A stretch of 64,000 bases of DNA. Source: Eumeta japonica. Its lineage: Eukaryota > Arthropoda > Insecta > Lepidoptera > Psychidae. The first letter of the stretch is position 1. The number at the start of each line of letters is the position of its first letter. Position numbers and translations under genes: made by a program. The stretch is taken from contig BGZK01000883.1 in NCBI GenBank assembly GCA_005406025.1, positions 1 to 64,000 on the forward strand. The letters are read 5' to 3'. The notes beneath the pieces were generated by a model. That model was not told the DNA's origin and ran no database searches. It worked only from the letters and a program-made list of their open reading frames with translations. Positions 1 to 10,898 of this stretch are shown piece by piece.

Positions 1-3000
1 TTTTACTCTCCAAGTATAATAGTATATAAAAAATTGGAAAATCAAAATGCACGCCTCAAAGTTATATTCGTTAGAACAATAATTTTATGAAATGCTTCAT
101 ATTATAAAACAGATTACAACGTAGCTAAACAAATAATTTAATAATTTATGACATATAAGTAACAAAAAATTGACGTCCAACAAAATATTTTTTCTATCCA
201 AACTCAAATCTGTTAAAAATAATTTATGTATGAAATATTCCTAGTCAACTACATCTCTATGTAAAATAAGTATATGTAAATTTACTGTAGTAGATCACAT
301 TTCAAGGCTAAAATTTTTAAATATAAAAAAATCTCTATAACTGTTGTATTTGGGGTATATAAATAATTTACATTAGTACAAATTAAATTGTTATAAAATA
401 CTTTCTTTAAAAAAAATATCCGGATTTGTTAAAATTATTTAACGTCTTCCTTTAAGACGTTGCGCCTGCTTATGGGCGCCTACTTGCGTTCAACGGGGTG
501 CTATTTTGCGTGTGAAAGATTTCAAATGATATTTAATTTATAGTTTGAAGTGTATTCTGTGTAAAAGCTTGTTTTTTTAAGCGTGAGCGTATAAAAGTGA
601 GCGCTCTTCGTGTTTTTTTATTTTATGAGAATAAGGCACAGGCTCCTTGGAGGCGTGCGATTAGTCAAGTATTGCTCGTTAATCCGTGAAGCCTACTTAG
701 TCGTGATAATGTTGCCTGTAACTTGGTTATCTACGCTACTGTCGTGAATTTTTCCACATATAACCATATAATATGACATAGTCAAGAATAACCATTTACA
801 TGGTAGAAACAGACAATATTTGATGTGAGCTATACAAGGACACCCACACCATAGGATAAATGAGAAAAAAATTATCCTCACTTTATATCTAGGAGAGGTA
901 CCCTAAGAAAACCTTTTTATTATATATTATTCTAGCACTTTGTGCCATATTGTAGCTCAGCACTAGTAGACACTGAGATAAGCCTCGGACATACAGACAG
1001 ACAGGATGGACGAACATGGTGAAACTATAAGAGTCCCTTGTTGACTACGCAACCTTCAGAATTGTAGGCTAGGGTGTACCTGAGCATTGGAATATATCTC
1101 TGACACGCAACCACCATTATGAATTGAGATGTTTAAACAAGTTTTGAACCAAAACCCACAATTCTCGTTGCAAATGACATATAAGATGTGACTAAAATGT
1201 AATTTATTACGATTTCTTTATAACACTTTCGAGAGGCAAAGGACCACGCAATACACCAAAGAGAAGGTGGTCATCGACGCTCATGAACACTCCAATCCCT
1301 GAGGAGTCATGAGCGCGTTGCCGACCTCATGGCTAGAAGAAGGATAACTGAGTTCTCGTTGAAGGGCGACGGACTCGTCTATTCACGTGAGTCTAGTTAA
1401 TGGCACGATAACTTTGTGATCTATGTGGAATATAATTTGGTTTTTTTACATCGATCATTGTCTATGGTTCTCGAGCTCCATCGTCACTATAAAAAACACC
1501 TAGAGACATATACTACATCTATGGATTCGAATTTTATCTCAGAGTAAAGACAGCATAGACGGAGCCATACATTCCATTCTACTTGGACTTGTTTTTCTTA
1601 TGACGTCTACAAAGAAACAGAAGGGTTAGCAATTTAATTTACAAGCATGCCCCGGACTAAGGTTGTTTCACGTTTATAAAAAAATCTAGTGATGTCTTTT
1701 ACCGAAACTTTTTCCGACAATTTCGTAATTTGTTTTCAACATGACATGATATCAAAATATTTAAACTTTTCAAAATGTATTTCTGTATCAGTAAACAATC
1801 CATCATTAATACAAACAAAGCTTATGCAAATTAAAAATTAACATGAGGGCTGTAAAAAAGCATTAGACGCGAAACTTTCAGAAAGTTACACTGTGAGAGA
1901 ATGAGGTATTAGGAGAAGGATGAATATAGGGCATAAATATTATAATATTGGTACGAAAGTTATTTTACCCTTGATTATTTAGACTCGATGTTTAAAATTT
2001 AAACAAATGACAATACGCGTGCGCACATAAACACTCATATCTTCCCCATTCTATCTCTTATCATATTCTATCTCATCCTCTCGCACAAATCCTATATGTT
2101 TGTCTCCTTTATTGTCGCTTTTCTGTTTTGTCGAGATTCGAATCACAACGGCGATAAAGAAGTTTCCACTTAAAATCTCTGTCTGTTTGTTGAGGCTAAC
2201 CTCCGAGACGGTGGAACGCATTTTTGTTCAAACAATTGTTACACTCCTTCCATGTATTAAATATAATAAATATCAATTAAAGCATATGCGTTTATTTACT
2301 TTTCTTTTGTGTGTATTAAAAAATGTTTTAAGGATTACGCTCCAGTTATGCTTTGATTATTATTTGTATCGGTTTAGAAAATGAATGAAACTCATATGGA
2401 AATTTAAATCGAACTGTCACTATTCCTTGAACAGTACTTTAGTACTATTTTTATTGGTTTATTTAGTATTGGTACACTAATTAAAAATATATTTTTAATA
2501 TAATTTTCTATTGAACCTTGCCTTTACTTAAAATGTTCACTAATTAGAATTGTATATACAAAGTTTTTCCAAAATTTTTGTATAACACCTATTATTTTCA
2601 TACACAAAGAATTAAAAGGATTAAATTAATTAAACTCTATTTAACTTGGAGTAGTTGCCTTTTAGATTCGCAAAATTCTTACATTTACTAATCGCGCTAA
2701 TCTTTCTCTCCCACATCCTTACCACGCATCATCCTCATCATCCTTATCATCCATCATCAATCGTTCAACCTTCAGTTAATCGCAATGACTGAAATAGACA
2801 AATCCATGATAACATTAATTATATTAGGAAGGGTAGGTTTTAATCTGGATTAGAAGTTATGGGGGTGTAGAGCCAGCTAGACACTCCTGCAACCATTAGC
2901 CAGAAACTGGAGAAACATAAAACAGAAACAGGAGGAGTCGGCATAGGTAATAGATACTATTGAATGTCAATATAGTGTGCCAGGTGGTAAGGGTGGTAAG

Positions 3001-3369
3001 TTTCTTCAATTTCTCTTTATTTTCGTTTCCTTTGGGTGCAGGTTTTATGTCCATTTCTGGGAGTTGGAGAAGTTTATCTACAGCCTTTTCCAATTATAGT
3101 ATGCTGTGATAATGTAGTTTATTCTTCTTGTAATTGATCTTATTTTATTTAGCAGAGTCAACCACGTGTAACTGGCTTTCTATAGCAGAATATGTTAAAG
3201 TGGGTTAAGTATCTGGTGTCGAGTTCTTAAAATAAATCCTTTCAATTTTTTCTTCCGTCAATCTTTCTTTCTTCATTTTCTTCGTTGGTGAAGAAGTGTT
3301 AGCGTCCGTCTAGGAGTTGGCAACCTTTTAATTCTGCTTTTCTATAAAACTATAAGTTGACGTTTTTAA
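1..3369. other. Intergenic, AT-rich, no recognised gene
   Basis: I found no supportable gene left of the first AIG1-family exon. The stretch is AT-rich with scattered degraded repeats: a short block near 1245-1345 like the repeat at 27415, and an inverted copy of the motif GAAGTTT(C)CACTT at 2153-2171. A minus-strand frame at 2994-3093 has coding-like composition (Lys/Glu-rich, no low complexity) but no partner exon was found. Confidence 0.5.
1245..1345 (+). repeat. Dispersed repeat fragment
   Basis: The block with aaggtggtcatcgacgctca and then gttgccgacctc resembles the repeats at 27415-27660, 32815-32960, 51880-52020 and 52880-53160. All share a ggtcaccgccgcccatggac-like core followed by a gccggcct-like stretch. 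Only the first part of the unit is present here. Confidence 0.4.
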
Positions 3370-3546
3370 ATGTGTCACTTAAACAGCAATACAAGACTGT
3401 TCCTGAGAACGGCATTGCATACATCAATACTGCTGCACCACTCGCTGTTCCCCTTGTACGCGGCGTACACTGTTCAGTTCATGGATGCATCGATAAGGGC
3501 GACGATAATGAAGTACACGTGGGCGTACCTGACCTACTGGACTTTT
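3370..3546 (+). CDS. Copy A exon 1 (donor lost)
   Basis: Starts at ATG 3370 and stays open for 59 codons. It matches B and D exon 1 through a hydrophobic first membrane segment with paired His (LLHHS here, GHHVY in B, SHHCF in D) and an aromatic end (WTF here, WCF in B, ICF in D). The next bases are gagtca, so the expected GT is missing; a 2-base loss from gtgagtca would explain it. The next GT (3549) shifts phase and runs into a stop in exon 2. Confidence 0.6.
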
Positions 3547-4159
3547 GAGTCATCATAATTGGTTCCGTATAAATACATATAACATGAACTACTCCTCTGA
3601 AGATGATTGCGTGCTTTGACACCAATAATCTCAGTAACACGTTCCCTTCATAGGTAGTTAAACCAAGAATAATATTTAAAATTTGTACTTAAGTTTGAAA
3701 AATATCAAGTTAAGTCGACTTTGTGTTTGATCTTACCCTGCATTATTCTTTGAATGAAACATAAGTGTCTACCAATTTAAACAATCTGCAGTGCTGTTCA
3801 AACGCATTTTATTTCATGAAAAGAACCGGCAAGTGTGAGTGTTACTCGTGCACCGAGGGTTCCGTACTGCAAAATAGTATATTTGTTTTAAATATTTAAA
3901 AGTAATTACTTTCATTCATTCAATTAGGGATTCCTAGCGCGAGCCCCATCTCTACTCTTGCCCTATTTTTAGAGTTCTGAGTCAGAATGGCAGAAATAGA
4001 ACCCTTATATTCAAATTCTTATAAAATATCATTATACCATAAGTTGTAATATAACACTTGAAATACACCATAACACTTAAGGATTTACCGTTTTTTTTTA
4101 ATTATGTCCACTTTTTTTAAATTACCACTCGTTCATAATGCAGTCATCCCTCAAGAACA

Positions 4160-4890
4160 AGCCGTCCCGCGTAGTTTTCCGTCTGTCCGTCCGTCCGTCC
4201 GCATGTTACAGGCATTTTATTCAAAAACTAGAAGACGTGTATTGATGAAATTTTTAGTGTAGGCGTCTTATGTGAGCCGCTACTTAGTTTCGTAATTAAA
4301 TAACGAAAATAAATATTTCTAGGGATGGTACTCCATACATGTAACAGAAGCTGAAAAAATTTTTTAGCAAACATCAATGTGTGGCACATATTTCGACAGA
4401 TCTTTCAGAAACACTAAGGTTTTAAACAATTTTTCTGATTACGTGAATAATTTTGGAAATAATGGCTCCGAAAATTAAAAAAAAATTGTGTGTCTCCTCT
4501 CTATTTTCTTAACCGTATGTCCAAAAGATAAAAAAAATAACGGAGGTAACGCTTAATAAATACTTTCAACGAAAATTATTTCGTACATGGTAAGATATAC
4601 TGTTTTTGAGTTAATGCGGAAAACTGCGCTTCTCAACAAAAGACGTAAGTTCTATGAAGATACGCTCTTTGCTTTTGCACTTCAGTTTACACTAGTTTAA
4701 TATTAATAGTTGATATACTTACTTGTTTTTCTAGTTATAGGCGACTAACGTGCTCATAATTATTCTGTGTGGTAAACATGGAATAAGTGCAACAACGTAT
4801 TTTTCATCTGTAGTCCATTTCTTTGTAACAATGGCTTCGGAACCCTGTAATGAGCATGGTCCGACATGCTCTTGGCCAGTTTTTATTTAT
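4160..4890 (-). repeat. Dispersed repeat family R3, full copy
   Basis: Read on the minus strand it begins aaaaactggccaagagcatg, continues with agggttccgaagccattgtt, and ends with a run of ggacggacgg units. The same sequence in + orientation lies at 28322-30063, split by an insertion, and a short form lies at 10150-10266. No coding capacity was seen, so it is probably a non-autonomous element. Confidence 0.65.
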
Positions 4891-5094
4891 TATTATCGTT
4901 AAGTTTGCACTTTTATCATGCAAAGTTTGTAGTTTGTATATGTGACTGCTTTTACGATAGAGTAAAAATAAAATAAAGCACTAAGCGTGCATTCACGTAC
5001 TTAACGAGCTTCATATTGTACCGGATATAGAAGAGGACCAAAACGAAGCGATCTATAGACTTTTTGTAGGTTTTCCTGAAATCTGTAAGAAAAA

Positions 5095-5490
5095 AAATTG
5101 GTTGTCTGTAAAGTCTGTTTACGGACCATAATTTTATGTGATAACATCATAAGAAAACATTGATGAAAAACCAAATTAACTTTTCACTTCGCCTTATAAA
5201 CAGTCGACAAAACAGTTCGCGTGTAGGTCGTGTGCGACCGCTGTCTCTCTTCTACTTGGACGCGTCGGCCGATGGAGTAAGAGAGATCGCTCGCTCCGCG
5301 CTCTCGCTCGCGCGCTCGGCTCAGGCGGAACGCGACAATAAGTCATGCTTTTTCGTTCGTGCAGCCGGCGTTCATCGATTTATAAGATGTTATCATGTCA
5401 AAAACTGTTTTCTAAGTTTTGACCCGCCCGACATGCACTTGACCTGTTTTTTTAACACTTTAACGAAAAATATGTTTCGTAACTAATATT
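5095..5490 (+). repeat. Dispersed repeat family R5
   Basis: Starts ttggttgtctgtaaagtc and includes a GC-rich block of tcgctcgctccgcgctctcg type; after it comes gatgttatcatgtcaaaaac. The related copy at 24712-25180 begins ttggttgcctgtaaagtcgg and also has a GC-rich middle and a gttgtcacgtcaaaa end. The long open frame across this block follows base composition. Confidence 0.5.
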
Positions 5491-5917
5491 CTCCAGCTCT
5501 ACGTGCCCGGATCGTGGGGAAATTTGTCTGTTGTCGTTGTTGCCACTCGTCTAGGAGCATAGGCGCGTAGGTGATGGAGAATTCCGTAGGCATAAAAAAA
5601 TTCAGTTGCACTTATATAAATTATAGTTTATAATTATAAGAAGGTACATCTTTAAACGCATTTATCAATTTTTGTAATGGTGCTCTCGCGCACGCGCACC
5701 GGCCTCTCAGGGACCCATTGCATCTTGTGCGATACGTCACACGTGAAGTCACTCTCGCGCGCCCCTCCACTTCCGTTTTCTTAGTACTGGGGAATAGAAA
5801 TAATATATTTTGTAGTTAAAATGCGATCGTCAGACTGTTGTCTCTAAATTTGGCTAGTAAAACGAGAGGTCTTCTTTCTGGTTAACTATCCTTCTAATCC
5901 GTTACGTTTGTCCACAG

Positions 5918-6056
5918 GGTTTTCAGGTAACCTTTCTGCTTCTAGCGGTGGGGTGCGACATAGCCGAATGGAAGGACTATGTGGACGCGGTTTTATATAA
6001 AAATTAAATATTGGCGGGATGTTACCTTCACCGGTCTCGTTGTACCGTTCACCAGT
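5918..6056 (+). pseudogene. Copy A exon 2 (frameshifted)
   Basis: The acceptor tccacag and the donor gtaagt (6057) are both good. The frame opens GFQVTFLLLAVGCDIAEWKD, matching D exon 2 (SLQTGYLALALACDAAQWKG). Near 6000 two bases are missing relative to D, producing TAA at 6005-6007. Beyond the break a second frame resumes the family sequence (KYWRDV, then LVVP) up to the donor. Confidence 0.7.
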
Positions 6057-6749
6057 GTAAGTTTTTTTTTCATGCGCAAGAAAATAATGTGTCAGAATCA
6101 AATTACGGTCTAGGTTTAAACCTAAACAAATACTTAAAAGATCAATTGCTTTTGATTATAAACCTTAATTCCAGATTGTGCCATATTATCCTGCTTTTGG
6201 TTATAGAGTAAGGTAAGGGAAAAAATCGCGCTGATTGGTTAGGCGCGTGTGCGGCGTTAATGGAGAAGGATGTCTACAAAGGATGCCGGTTGCGCGGAAA
6301 ATTGGCGCATGAACCACTTGCGGTCTCCCATGCATATAAGTATTTATATATGGGTTGACAACAATAATACACGAAAGTTGCTAATATAAAAGGAAGTAGT
6401 CATAAACGTCTGTATGTTCATCCTCAACATAGTGAACCATAAAGAATTTTTAAAAACAGTTCAAAACTTTGTGTGTTAATAATTTAGTTAATCATCACTC
6501 ACTAGCAGGATAATATGCTATGAGTTCGAATTAAGGCGAATGACCATTGTAATTTAAACTACTAAAATAAAAGTTAAGGAAGGCGTTGATATTTTGCTTC
6601 GTATTTGTTTATCTTTAAAAAATATTTGAAATCGTTTTAAATATGGTTGTGAAAGGGTTGTACAAGATGATTCCAAGCGTATCCTTAATAAATTTTTCAT
6701 CCCGATAATACCATGCTTCGAAATTATAATATGCGTTGCTATACCACAG

Positions 6750-6970
6750 TTCGTCACAGTTATGTTCTGGGGTGTCTATTGGATAGACCGAGAGCTCGTC
6801 TACCCACGAGCCTATGATCCCGCGGTGCCCTGGTGGTTCAACCATTCCGTACACACTGTCACATTCTTCATGGTGGTCCTGGAGACGTTGCTTCAGCCGA
6901 GAAGAAGGCCAGTCGACCATAAGACGGAGACGATATTTTATGCAGGGTTTTCAGTGTTTTATGCCGTTGT
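6750..6970 (+). CDS. Copy A exon 3, AIG1 core
   Basis: The acceptor is ataccacag and the donor gtaagt. At 221 nt it has the same length and phases (0 in, 2 out) as exon 3 of B and D. The frame carries the family signature: FWGVYWIDRELVYP, then PWWFNHSVHT with the conserved NHxxHT, then an acidic residue and LLQPR, then a hydrophobic segment. No lesion is visible. Confidence 0.85.
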
Positions 6971-7369
6971 GTAAGTATATACATTTCATACTGATGTAGT
7001 AAACTTATTAGCGATGTATCGGGGTTTTTGATGGACAGATGGATTGTTTTATCATGAGTCATGGCTCCGGCGAGTCTGGCGGATGTAGCATGACATTCTG
7101 TAGAGAATCCGTCCGTGGATGTATTCTCGCGTCAATGTTATTAATGAAAAGGATATTGCTATAGAGATTCTTTTATAAGGCGTCATGCTAAGCCCACTGG
7201 TGGTACAATTACTCTATAGTAATGTCATTTATAGGTAGAGACCGTTTATTATGCGGAGATTTTAGTTTTTAATATTTATTTTTGTAATTTTGCTGTACCT
7301 GTTAACATTGCAAATGCAGAAGTTTATGTTCTGGAACGTCTACTGCATCCATAATTTATACGAATTTTT

Positions 7370-7890
7370 ACGAATTTTGATTGCGCTGAGCTTCGGAGGA
7401 TCTTAACTGACTTCAAAAAAAGAGGACGTTCAATTGTATATATGTTTTATGTATGTTCGGCGATAATTTCCTCAATTGTGGATCGATTTCGATAATTTTC
7501 TTGTTGTTGAAAGTGTAGTCTCAGTTCCGAGGTGGTCCCATAGTCACAAAGTCAGGTTCTGATGATGAGATCCCAGGCAAGGGAAACCCTCAAATGTTAT
7601 AGGCACACATATTGTATTTCAGCTCTTTTTTAGTTATTCAAGTTTTGCTTATGGTAGTGCCATACTATAATATCATGCCGCTGAGCTCATGGTGGAAGCC
7701 ACAGCTGTCCTTCAGGTTAGGAATCACAGGATAATACTGCGATTTGTCGCCAGAAACTACCCTTAAATGACTATTTGTAAAATGTAGTATACACCGAATT
7801 AGAATTAATTATTTATTAATCTACCAATATATTTTTATTAATCTATACAATTCCAACGTGATAATATTAGCAGGAACACATTAACAGCCC
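7370..7890 (+). repeat. Dispersed repeat, uninterrupted copy
   Basis: Begins near gacttcaaaaaaagaggacg and includes gttctgatgatgagatccca, catgccgctgagctcatggt and tagcaggaacacattaac. The same order of segments occurs at 11555-11813 and then 16630-16850, where the Jockey element splits it. It lies in intron 3 of copy A while the other copy lies in intron 1 of copy B, so it spread as a repeat and not with the gene duplication. Confidence 0.7.
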
Positions 7891-8210
7891 GAGACAAATG
7901 GCAAGCGTTTTCATTTGTACAAATTCCGATGCTATAATGTAACAAATATTAGTTTATTCAAAATTTGAATTTCGAATCCCTAGACCACGTGACATTTTGT
8001 TAGCCAATGTCAATCCCGTACATTTATTATTCTATTCTACGAGCGTTCACGACAGTAGAAAAACACTTATTTTAGCATTTGTCCCCGACTTCGTCCACAT
8101 TTTATACATTTGTACCGAACTACTACAGGGATCCTAAAAAATCTTTCGCCAATAGAAAAGTCGCACTATGCCCGTCTAGGGTAGTTTGTATTTTATTGTG
8201 ACATTAACGT

Positions 8211-8400
8211 ATGTTTTTACTTACAAATCGGGATCATGACTGATAGCGGGACGAAGAGCAAAATCGAAAGCTGAGAGTAGACCGAAAGTGGGTACGGGAC
8301 TGGGGTCGAAGCCCTAAAGAACAGGAATGGGATTGCAATCAGAAACAGCACCGAGACCAGAATCGAAAGCGAGCACGAGGTTGGGATAGACAACAGGAAC
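8211..8400 (+). repeat. Degenerate purine-rich short-unit repeat
   Basis: A stretch built of imperfect units like gggac-gaagag-aaaatcgaaag-cgggactggg. Similar purine-rich tracts, or pyrimidine-rich on the other strand, occur at 11300-11470, 25440-25580, 31690-31850 and 56390-56520. No protein is supported in either strand. Confidence 0.45.
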
Positions 8401-9273
8401 GTTCAATACAATAAATTAAACGTGCTACGCCGGTGCGGGCGAAGTCGCACGCGGGAGGCTAGCTTGATTATACATTTCTTAACAACCGTCTTTGGAGTTT
8501 AATCTGGCTCAGTGAAGTACCAGTGGACCATTAGATAGCTAGAAGCCATTAGCGTTTGAAATGCACATAGCATTCTGTAAGCTAATTATTTGGCGTGTTA
8601 ATTTTACTGCTACGTTTATAATGTGCTTGTAAAAATAGTCACAACTGTTCGAATTTTATCTATAAATATACGAAACTATATTTTTTTTACATCAGTCTAA
8701 AATATAAAGTTTATAAATTAATCATGTGAATTATTGAAATGTAAATGCAATAATTTTTATCAACCTATATAGCGCTTTTAATTATTCGTATTTTCCATAT
8801 AAAAATTTATCACATACTTCTGTATTGGTTTTTAGCTGTTTACATATTTGTCTGTGTTATATTTTTTTATGATAAACCTCTTTGCTCATTGTAACCGAAA
8901 GTTTTTATAATTTATGAAAAGAATATGTTGAAAAATATAATATTTACACATTCAACAATGTAACAGGTATAGATATAATATAGTTTTACGAGTATGACTA
9001 TATAATACCTAACATTTATTAAAAAACTGAATTAATTTTAAATTATTCGTTATTTTTATAAAATTTTGACAAAAAATAAGTTATTTTCTGTACGAGATAT
9101 TTTGGTATATTCATTGAATACCAAAGTCCATTTCTCATTAATTGGAAGTTCTAAATAAAAAATGGATTGCTTACGGACTCCTCCCACAAGCAAGAAAACA
9201 GGAATGTATGCTATAAATTTATAACTAACGAATATTTGTCGAGACTTATGTGCGACTGTCTGTCCGTCTTCAG

Positions 9274-9622
9274 GTACTACAGCATATTCTTCGTGGCGGG
9301 GGTGTGGCTGTATCGAGTCTTCGCAGTCATGACTTGGTGGCAGATCTGCGTCTACCAGGCCGCGATCTGGCTCACCTTTTACGTCTTTTACGAGATCCAG
9401 TTCCCTGTCAACCGTTTCGTTCACGGCTCAGCTGATGACCGCGAACATGTGGTAGATGCTGTCAACAAGGTCACTGTCGGTAGCCCTGCAGCCCACGACA
9501 GTGACGGCGTGAAAGAAGAAGGACAATTTAAAACAAATAGTAGCACACCGGAATCACAAAGTGCTAATTCTAGAAACATTACACTGCTCTTTAAAAATGA
9601 GAATCAGACTATTAAAGCGTGA
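9274..9622 (+). CDS. Copy A exon 4 (C-terminal)
   Basis: The acceptor is gtcttcag. One base completes the split Val codon, then YYSIFFVAGVWLYRVFAVMT and WWQIC, the segment also seen in B and D, then IQFPVNRFVHGS. The tail after HGS is long (about 70 residues), polar and unlike B or D. Candidate AATAAA signals lie at 9662-9667 and about 25 bases further on. Confidence 0.8.
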
Positions 9623-10149
9623 ATATTCTAATAATATCGTCTTTGTTCATTCTAAGAAAAAAATAAAATTAATATTTTAATATATAAATAAATACAGTTT
9701 ATGACGTACACGAATATTTAGTTACTCTGTTGAATTAAAAACGATACTGTTTTTCAATAAATATAATGTGAATAAATGTCAGTTGTATTTTATTCAATCA
9801 GATTTATTATAATGATTCGGTTGGATTTATGTCTTTTATGTGAAAAACTATGTCTCGTGACCTTCGATCATTACCAACAACATGAATTGGCATCAGATTG
9901 TCGTCCCACAATCTTATTTCAGTTTGTGGGTTAAATTATTGATACCTAAAAGAAGCGCACCAAAGAAGCTTGTATAAGTTTTTTTAATGATTTTTAAGGG
10001 CAAACTAGAATGTAAGCTACCGAGTAGGTGGTCACCGCAGCCCGCAATCCGAAGGCAGTTGTTGGCGTTCTCGGTTACGGTTATGGTTACGGTTTAAAAT
10101 ATCAGAACTCATCAAAATACCGGCTTAACGACGGATTAAATCAACAGAA

Positions 10150-10266
10150 AAAAAACCTGACCAGGAGTATGTCGGATCATGCTCATTATGAAGGACAGAC
10201 GGACGGACTTGACGAAACTAGGTATAAGGATTTCGTTTCTCCACTTTCGCTCGGAACCCTAAAAAG
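10150..10266 (+). repeat. Internally deleted copy of repeat family R3
   Basis: The first about 40 bases (aacctgaccaggagtatgtc, then ggatcatgctcattatg) match the left end of R3. They join directly to its right end (ggacagacggacggac, then tttcg and cggaaccctaaaaa). The roughly 600 bases between these ends in the longer copies are absent. Confidence 0.6.
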
Positions 10267-10700
10267 GTAAAGTTAATGTAAACCTTAAATTTTGACACAT
10301 TGCCTTTACAATATTTGTACAATCTCAGATTTAATTTCGCGATTAGCATTTTAGATGTAACCTTTAGATATAACTCGCCGTGATAAATAGTGATGCATCT
10401 ACTATGACATTATGTCCCGGGAGGGACATTTTGGCGTTGGTTACGGCAGGACCAAACCGGCAACCTGACACGTGACTGTATTTTTTTCACGGCGGGGTCA
10501 AATATTACAATAGTCGCTTTTTATGAACAATGCAAATAAACAGTATTTGCAAACCAGTATTAAGTCTACACGTCGGAAACGGGTAGGTATAGATGGTAAG
10601 ATATTTTTCAGTTTGCGCCAGTAGCGAGTAACCTCTCCAACGAGTTGGCTACACTTTACAAAATCCTAAAAACCGGTGAAAATTTATTGTCACGGCGAAC

Positions 10701-10898
10701 ATGACCAACAACGCTGGAGATGTATCGACGGGGCGAGCTTTTACATCGTATTTGAAAACAGCGGTCCGCGCCCTGTGGATAGGGCACCACGTCTACGCGG
10801 CCCTCTGCATTAACGGTATTGATTTCGAAAATTCTGAACATCCAAAGGTCAGGACATACTATAAATACAGACTGGCTTTCGCTACGTTATGGTGTTTT
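10701..10898 (+). CDS. Copy B exon 1
   Basis: ATG at 10701, 66 codons, donor gtaagt. The N-terminus is polar (MTNNAGDVSTGRAF), followed by a first membrane segment (ALWIGHHVYAALCI) and a short charged loop (IDFENSEHPKVR). It ends LWCF in phase 0. Confidence 0.82.

Larger units (their letters stand above)
3370..9622 (+). pseudogene. AIG1/ADTRP family gene copy A (probably broken)
   Basis: First member of the tandem array. Four blocks match the exons of copies B and D in order: 3370-3546, 5918-6056, 6750-6970 and 9274-9622. Family members are small multipass membrane proteins; vertebrate AIG1 and ADTRP hydrolyse fatty acid esters of hydroxy fatty acids with a Thr and a His. This copy has both: Thr as the fifth residue of exon 2 and the second His of NHSVHT in exon 3. 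Two lesions argue against function. The exon 1 boundary reads TTTT then gagtca, where B and D have gtaagt and gtgagt. Exon 2 is 139 nt where D has 141, giving an in-frame TAA at 6005-6007. Exons 3 and 4 are clean with matching splice phases. The lesions could also be assembly errors, so pseudogene status is an inference. Confidence 0.65.

Noticed and set aside
2896..3093. Minus-strand frame, Lys/Glu-rich N-terminal half
   Set aside because: Coding-like composition but no acceptor/donor pair or partner exon could be supported.
5160..5486. + strand 108-codon open frame
   Set aside because: Lies in a dispersed repeat with a GC-rich low-complexity middle; no recognisable protein or splice context.
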